The notes under the pieces: model-generated
Seen by the model: only the letters and a program-made list of their open reading frames with translations
Databases searched by the model: none
Told to the model about the DNA's origin: nothing
Origin: CAVSMC01 sp963728935
GTDB lineage: Bacteria > Pseudomonadota > Gammaproteobacteria > Burkholderiales > Casimicrobiaceae
Length of the DNA stretch: 64,000 nt
Assembly (NCBI GenBank): GCA_963728935.1
Contig: CAVSMC010000001.1
Span: 1,550,001-1,614,000 of the forward strand
Direction of reading: 5' to 3'
Made by a program: the position numbers and the translations under genes
In this document: one piece after another, positions 59,558 through 64,000 of the stretch
How the letters are laid out: each line of letters starts with the position of its first letter
Numbering within the stretch: the stretch's first letter is position 1

Positions 59558-60285
59558 TCAGTCGGGGACCGAAATCGTCCCGGAACCCACAGTGATTGTA
59601 TCGGCGGCTGCAGGCGCGGCGGCGACTGGCGGAACGTTCGCATCGGTTAGCGTGTCGCTTGCCGACGCCCGCGCGACCGCGCGCACAACCTGCGACGGCG
59701 GCAACGCGGCGCCGGTGGTGAGCTTCACGTACATGAGATCGAGCGCGCGCTGCCCGTAGATCACCAGCGGCACGAGCACGCGGGGGTAAAAGGTCACCAG
59801 CGCGTCGGAGTGATTGGCATCGGTGACCTCGTGGTAGTGGAGGTCCGCTGCGCTGTCGGCGCGGCGGTTGAGCGCTGCACGACCATGGTCACGTTTTGCC
59901 GTCCGGTCCTGTCGTCGGACACCGCGATGTATTCGCTGCCCTTGTTCGCGCGCGCGTCGAGCTTGCCGAAGTACGTGCCGAAGCCGCCACCCGGGCTCAG
60001 ATCGATCAGTCCGAAGTACGAACTCTGTATCTGCAGCGTGCGCAGCGTCGCCGGTGTCGGGTCCCCGGCCGGCGCAGCGAATGCGATGAGCGACGGCAGG
60101 TCCTTCGCGCTGCCGGTGACCAGACCGGCGCTCACGCCGTCGTAGTCGATTCGCGTCGGCTCGGCGAGCAGAAACGACGGGCGCGCCGCAAACGGATTGT
60201 CGTTGTCGCCACCACCGCCGCGGCAACCGGCAAGCAGCGACAAGAGCGCAACGAGCGCAATGGCCCCAGCGCAATTCTTTGACAT
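59558..60285 (-). pseudogene. 3-hydroxybutyrate-oligomer hydrolase gene with a large internal deletion
   Basis: Start ATG 60285 with RBS AGGAGGAGACG. The N-terminus is a lipoprotein signal (ALVALLSLLAGCRGG) followed by the family's start: TRIDYDGVSAGLVTGSAKDL, TLRTLQIQSSYFGLIDLSPG, and YIAVSDDRTGRQNVTMVVQ. Directly after this, in another frame, comes the family's C-terminus: DLHYHEVTDANHSDALVTFY, LVIYGQRALDLMYVKLTTGA and ALPPSQVVRAVAR. The complete enzyme is near 700 residues, so roughly 400-450 central residues, including the nucleophile Ser, are missing. The junction is near 59870. It would have broken down PHB oligomers. Confidence 0.8.
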
Positions 60286-60401
60286 CGTCTCCTCCTCGCG
60301 GATAGCTCTTATCGCCCGGCACGGTACCAGCGCCAGGGCGTGCGGGAAATCACGCAAATGCACTATTGGCGCGAACGGGACAGGATGCACGCCGCGGTTG
60401 T

Positions 60402-60610
60402 GCTATCGCCTCGAGGACGACGCAGTCGTAGTCGTCGACGTTCAGTAAGAAGACGCGTCAGACGCCTGGGCAAGTGATCGTGGATTGCCGGCGCCGGCTG
60501 CGTCAGTACGACGACCTCACGCGATAACCGTTGAAATTGGAGCAACCATAGACAGGGTAAACGCGCAAAGCTGACAGCGGCGGGGTGGGCTGTGGGTGCC
60601 CAGCGACCTC
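60402..60610 (+). pseudogene. Relic of the HigB/HigA-like toxin-antitoxin locus
   Basis: CYRLEDDAVVVVDV, then RRVRRLGK-type shifted frame and the run to 60527, match the C-terminal third of the toxin at 42923-43051 at the DNA level (for example AAGAAGACGCGTCAGACGCC and TGCCGGCGCCGGCTGCGTCA are shared). It continues through the intergenic part into the antitoxin 5' end (GGTAAACGCGCAAAGCTGAC region). Frameshifted and truncated. It lies outside the tRNA-Thr island, so the same locus once existed here too. Confidence 0.75.
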
Positions 60611-60641
60611 ATAGATTCCCGGCTCGCCGTTCGGCAGACAG

Positions 60642-61505
60642 CTAGCGGTTTTCCACAACGGGCCCGGGTATCGTAACTTGGGGCGGCAGCGGGCGTAGCG
60701 GATATACCAGCTGCCCAGCCAGTGAACCGGGCAGCCTTGCATCGATGCCATACGCCGATGGCCATTGCTTTCGGGGCAGATGGAAAGTCCCGAAGATCCA
60801 GTCCATCAATGGCAGCATCGATGCGTAATTGCGGTCTCGCTGCTCACCGAGCGTGTGGTGCCAGTGGTGGAACCCTGGTGTGGCGATCACCCATTCCAGT
60901 GGACCCAGCCGCCAGCGCACATTGGAATGGATGAAGAAGCCCCACATCGTGGCCACCAGCACGATCAACACGGGGACCAGGCTGCCCGTGGGGGTCAAGG
61001 GACTCGCCACTCCCAGAATATAGGCTGGAATCAGGCCGCACAGCCGAATGAAGACGTTGTCGATCGGATGGGCGCGCGAACTGATCAGGAAGTAGACGTG
61101 CTCCGCGCTGTGGTGGATGGAATGGAAGCGCCAAAGAAAAGGGATCTGATGGGCCCAGCGATGGCCCCAATAGAAGCCGATCTCGCCGACGAAGAATCCC
61201 ACGAGTACACGCTGCCAGAGAGGCCAGGCCGCGACGGTTGCCTGAAAACCGTGCGGAACGACAGCGCTGACGGCGACCGCGACGACGGAAAGCGGCAGAG
61301 CGAGCAGCAGGCCAGGCACCAGGCTGCTGATGAAGTAATAACCGACATCCTGGGCAAGTGCCCTGCGGAAGAATTTTTTCGGGTGCAATGCGAACAGCCG
61401 CTCGAGCGGCACGAAGATCAGCACCAGCAGCAGCAGCCACGCGCACTGCCTTGCCACGGTCAACACGAACGCGGGGAGATGGTGCGGGTCCAGGAACGCA
61501 GGCAC
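60642..61505 (-). CDS. Sterol desaturase/fatty acid hydroxylase-family membrane enzyme
   Basis: 287 residues with four or more helices and the di-iron histidine boxes HRWAHQ, HSIHHSAEH and HHWHH (GFHHWHHTLGEQRDRNYASM). The family contains hydroxylases and desaturases of lipids and carotenoids; the substrate here is unknown. It ends with RPLPPQVTIPGPVVENR. A strong hairpin lies upstream, so it is likely a single transcript. Confidence 0.9.
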   Translation of the reverse strand: MPAFLDPHHLPAFVLTVARQCAWLLLLVLIFVPLERLFALHPKKFFRRALAQDVGYYFISSLVPGLLLALPLSVVAVAVSAVVPHGFQATVAAWPLWQRVLVGFFVGEIGFYWGHRWAHQIPFLWRFHSIHHSAEHVYFLISSRAHPIDNVFIRLCGLIPAYILGVASPLTPTGSLVPVLIVLVATMWGFFIHSNVRWRLGPLEWVIATPGFHHWHHTLGEQRDRNYASMLPLMDWIFGTFHLPRKQWPSAYGIDARLPGSLAGQLVYPLRPLPPQVTIPGPVVENR

Positions 61506-61542
61506 AAATGTTGTCCCGACTGACAGGACAGTGGACTTGTAG

Positions 61543-61577
61543 GGCTTACCGGCCCGGACGCGCCGGGCCGGTAAGCC
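61543..61577. terminator. Strong hairpin between PEP-CTERM gene and desaturase
   Basis: GGCTTACCGGCCCGG and CCGGGCCGGTAAGCC are perfect 15-base arms around a 5-base loop. It is downstream of the PEP-CTERM gene on the minus strand. No T-run, but stem strength suggests a terminator or REP-like unit. Confidence 0.6.
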
Positions 61578-61602
61578 GACAGGATATCAGGCGCTGCCGT
61601 CG

Positions 61603-62436
61603 TCAGCCCGCTGCGCGGCTGCGCAGTGTCCTCGCGCCAAGGGCCACAATTCCCGCACAGAGGAGCAGCAGCAGCGTTCCCGGCTCCGGTGCATTATTGA
61701 GACCCGGTTCCGAATTGACTCCGGCTAGAAACACCATCGGCGGCAGATTGGCGGTGGTGCCGTTATTACCCCACGCCAGGAAACTCAGCAAATCGCTCGT
61801 CGCATCGGCTGTCAGGTCGACCGAGACGAAATTCCAATCCGTCATGCCCCCCGAGGGCGTGTGCATCAACGAGGTTGCCACTATGGACGCACTCGGATCC
61901 GCGTTGGAATACGTGCTTTGATTGCTGCCGAAAGTAGGATCGAACGGGCCGCAGCCAATGCAGGTGGTCAGTCCGGCCGTGCCCAACGAGACGATCCACT
62001 GCTCGGTTGTGTCCCCCGTAAAACCGCGCTGTTGACTGGCCGCTTGATAGAACGTCAGCGTGTAGGTTACCCCGGGAGTCAGTCCCGTTACCAGGTAGTT
62101 GAACCCGCTCGCAAAGATGGGATTGCCGTCCGCCTCGACCTCGTTGTAGCCCCCGGGAATCAACAGGGTGCTCGGACAACCGTAAGTGCTCAGATAAGTC
62201 GGGCCGCAGGCGGTCGTTGGATCAGACGCGGAAGTGCCGGGAGCATCGATGAAGATCAGGCCGCTACCGCCCGTCCAGCCGACCGGATTCACGGCATTGA
62301 AGGTATTCTTGGGTGCCGAGCCCGTGTAATCGAGAAAGTTGAGATTCAGCAGATTCGGAAGAGCAGGCCCCGCCTGCGCCGCACAAGCCAAGAGCGACAA
62401 GGCACAGGATGCGGCGTATTTCACTAACCTAGTCAT
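61603..62436 (-). CDS. PEP-CTERM sorted exported protein
   Basis: 277 residues from ATG 62436 (RBS AAGGAGATAGAGCT). Signal peptide LVKYAASCALSLLACAAQA. The middle is beta-rich with Cys pairs (YNEVEADGNPIFASGFNYLV, TPGVTYTLTFYQAASQQRGF, resembling a carbohydrate-binding-like sandwich). The C-terminus is a PEP-CTERM sorting signal: NAPEPGTLLLLLCAGIVALG, then ARTLRSRAAG (P-E-P, helix, basic tail). Exosortase would process it; no exosortase gene is in the window. Confidence 0.9.
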   Translation of the reverse strand: MTRLVKYAASCALSLLACAAQAGPALPNLLNLNFLDYTGSAPKNTFNAVNPVGWTGGSGLIFIDAPGTSASDPTTACGPTYLSTYGCPSTLLIPGGYNEVEADGNPIFASGFNYLVTGLTPGVTYTLTFYQAASQQRGFTGDTTEQWIVSLGTAGLTTCIGCGPFDPTFGSNQSTYSNADPSASIVATSLMHTPSGGMTDWNFVSVDLTADATSDLLSFLAWGNNGTTANLPPMVFLAGVNSEPGLNNAPEPGTLLLLLCAGIVALGARTLRSRAAG

Positions 62437-62728
62437 AGCTCTATCTCCTTGGAAGACCGGGCCCGAACCGAGAACGATAACCAATCTCAGCGCTTTGGCT
62501 GCAAAGGGCCTGACTAGCATGATTTGGACCAGAACCTAAACCATAACAATATCAATTGGTTGGGATGCGTTCGCCGAATTGGTTGTAAGACTTCCCGACA
62601 TCGGCTCTCAGAACGCGCCCATGGACTGCGATAGGATTAAGGGCTGCGGAGATCCCCCCAGAGCCAAAGGAGTGGACTTGCCTAGCAGGCTCCCTGTCGC
62701 GAAGTAACGTCGCCCTGCGGATGCGCGC
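62437..62728. other. Gap upstream of the PEP-CTERM gene
   Basis: No gene is apparent. The first 100 bases must hold the PEP-CTERM promoter; the rest is likely mobile-element debris. Confidence 0.4.
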
Positions 62729-62989
62729 TTGGGCTTACCACGCGACGGTGGGCAATCGGCGCCGACGTTTTGTCGAGCGGCACGCACCAGCGACTTGTAC
62801 GATGAGCTGCGGCCGGGTGAGCCGTGTTCGATCGACGACGAGCGGTTCGCGGGGTTGATCCAAACCGCGCTGCACGCGATCGAAACCGCAGTGCCGCCCG
62901 ATCTCGACGTCCACCTGATGGCAGACAACTATTCGACGCAAAAACACGCGAAGGTAATGACCACCGATCTTCGGAAAGGGATATTTTGA
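62729..62989 (+). pseudogene. Transposase fragment, IS630-like (tentative)
   Basis: LYDELRPGEPCSIDDERFAG, AIETAVPPDLDVHLMADNYS and TQKHAKV resemble the DDE region of IS630-type transposases, where D-L-D-V-H-L-x-x-D-N-Y-x-T-x-K is the second catalytic Asp. The N-terminal part and the final Glu region are missing, and no terminal repeats are seen. A relic. Confidence 0.5.
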
Positions 62990-63212
62990 GCAGGGGGATG
63001 AAGCCGGTTACGGAACTTCAATCCGATGCGACCGGAGACCACCTGCTCGCGTTGATCTGCCCGAGCAACTGCGACGCGCTAATCCCCGTATCTTCGCGCC
63101 ATCTGAGCGTAAGTCGCTCGTCGAGCTCGCGCGGCTATTCGCCTACCCAGATTTTAGTCATGCGGGCGCATCACCATGCACGCACGAATCCAAGCCGGCG
63201 GTCGATGAAAGG
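62990..63212. other. Gap with no recognised feature
   Basis: Open frames are short and of random composition. Nothing is seen. Confidence 0.4.
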
Positions 63213-63428
63213 TCATAGAAATCGAACCTGCGAGCTCGATAAGGCTCGCTTAGCGATCCACTCTTCCTCCAGCTCTACGCCTCCGAGGCCGTCGCGTTCG
63301 AACGCTTCCCTTTCCTTGACGCCCTGATCATGTTCTCTCGCCGCCATGCTCATGAGTGCGAACACAAGTATCCCCGCGTATGCGCCCAGCAGGAACATTC
63401 CAACCGCCCACCAGACCGACACCATCAT
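63213..63428 (-). CDS. Small membrane protein, one helix
   Basis: 71 residues: MMVSVWWAVGMFLLGAYAGI and LVFALMSMAARE form one N-terminal transmembrane segment, followed by a charged tail (EREAFERDGLGGVELEEEW). It resembles DUF3789-type small proteins. No RBS is clear. Its reality is uncertain; composition favours a gene. Confidence 0.5.
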   Translation of the reverse strand: MMVSVWWAVGMFLLGAYAGILVFALMSMAAREHDQGVKEREAFERDGLGGVELEEEWIAKRALSSSQVRFL

Positions 63429-63774
63429 ATGAACGCTCTTTGCCGCACCCTATACGGACCGCTTTTCGGCATATTTTGTTAGGTTGCCGATACTTTCCGA
63501 AAGGCGGAGACGAAGTCCGAGTCGTGACACGCTAATGGCTAGGTAGGCTATCTGTCTGTCCGTTAACGGACGTATTTGCGCTGATGCGGGGACGCACGGC
63601 TGCGACACGATCTGCGCGACATCCCTCGGAAGCTCGCTGAGATTGCTTCGCCCGCGCAAGAGCGATTCCATACGTTGCGCCCAGAGAAACCGATCAGTTA
63701 TGATTCTTCGGTGCGACGTGGCGCTTGGCCACACTCACAAAGGGGTTTGCAAGCATTCAACAGGGTAGTTCGCA
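63429..63774. other. Gap upstream of the Crp/Fnr-type gene
   Basis: A minus-strand open frame at 63450-63734 has no recognisable features. The region probably holds the promoter of the next gene. Confidence 0.35.
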
Positions 63775-64000
63775 ATGCCGATGCAACCCACTCCCCGGCA
63801 GAATCACCTGCTCGCGGCCCTTCCTCAAGCAGTCTACGAACGACTGCTACCGAATCTCGAACTGGTTCCGATGTCCCTCGGCGAGGTGCTGTCCACCTCA
63901 GGCGGCGAGTTGCCGTACGTCTATTTTCCGACGACCTGCATCGTCTCGCTCGTCTACGTCATGGCGAATGGTTCGTCGGCGGAGATCGCGGTGACGGGAT
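63775..64000 (+). CDS. Crp/Fnr-family regulator, 3' end outside the window
   Basis: The frame from ATG 63775 stays open to the window end: MPMQPTPRQNHLLAALPQAV, YERLLPNLELVPMSLGEVLS, YVYFPTTCIVSLVYVMANGS, SAEIAVTG. This is the start of a cyclic-nucleotide-binding-type domain (N-H-L-L-A-A-L-P opening, Y-F-P-x-x-x-I-V-S). An HTH would follow outside. CAGGG is a weak RBS. Regulators of this type control responses to redox or stress. Confidence 0.8.
   Translation, partial: MPMQPTPRQNHLLAALPQAVYERLLPNLELVPMSLGEVLSTSGGELPYVYFPTTCIVSLVYVMANGSSAEIAVTG

Noticed and set aside
63450..63734. 94-residue minus-strand open frame
   Set aside because: No RBS, no motif, and position in the likely promoter of the Crp/Fnr-type gene.
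1..64000. CRISPR arrays
   Set aside because: No regularly spaced direct repeats of 24-40 bases and no cas genes were seen.

Overview
The window is a GC-rich chromosomal segment of a betaproteobacterium, most like Burkholderiales and relatives. The evidence is the gene order mla - yadGH-type exporter - ibaG - hemP - murA - queF - his - hinT - tatABC - degS/mucD - petABC - sspAB, plus a 3-hydroxybutyrate-oligomer hydrolase relic and a PEP-CTERM protein. No species can be named from the sequence alone.

Layout. 1-4.7 kb: mlaE(partial)DACB for phospholipid transport at the outer membrane, a two-gene ABC exporter and ibaG. 4.7-7.2 kb: hemP behind a perfect Fur-type palindrome, then murA and queF. 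7.4-14.6 kb: a complete histidine operon (hisG D C B H A F I E) with an EthD-like gene between hisD and hisC. 14.6-17.0 kb: a frameshifted PH-like membrane gene, hinT and tatABC. 17.06-18.48 kb: a palindromic MITE/REP-like element split by an IS4-family insertion sequence with a clear 11-bp target duplication. 18.5-23.8 kb: a DegS/MucD protease, the cytochrome bc1 complex and sspAB.

23.9-45.6 kb is a genomic island in the 3' end of a tRNA-Thr(UGU) gene, bounded by a 42-bp direct repeat. It holds a tyrosine integrase broken by an 8-bp tandem duplication, an excisionase-like gene, a second integrase and a hairpin-rich non-coding stretch. Its cargo is defence-like: an AbiE pair whose toxin carries WYL-like and zinc-ribbon-like tails; a tightly overlapping five-gene run hsdR-hsdM-hsdS-gajA-gajB (type I restriction-modification joined to a Gabija-like pair); and an unusual module of a GHKL ATPase convergent with a STAS-like/winged-helix gene, a 115-residue protein and a Cys8 protein, behind a clean promoter/operator. 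The right end has two toxin-antitoxin pairs, two extra tRNA-Thr 3'-half scars from a different tRNA allele, and cspA-infA. The island looks built from several integrations at one site.

45.6-64 kb: a frameshifted beta-helix pseudogene; a glp operon (glpA, glpB, a membrane/heme-c/multi-FeS protein and an HdrB-like protein); an iron-type ABC importer; a PiT phosphate transporter with its PhoU-like partner; a LuxR regulator; a deletion-scarred oligomer hydrolase; a relic of the island's higBA-like locus; a sterol-desaturase-type enzyme; a PEP-CTERM protein; a transposase fragment; and the start of a Crp/Fnr-type regulator cut by the window end.
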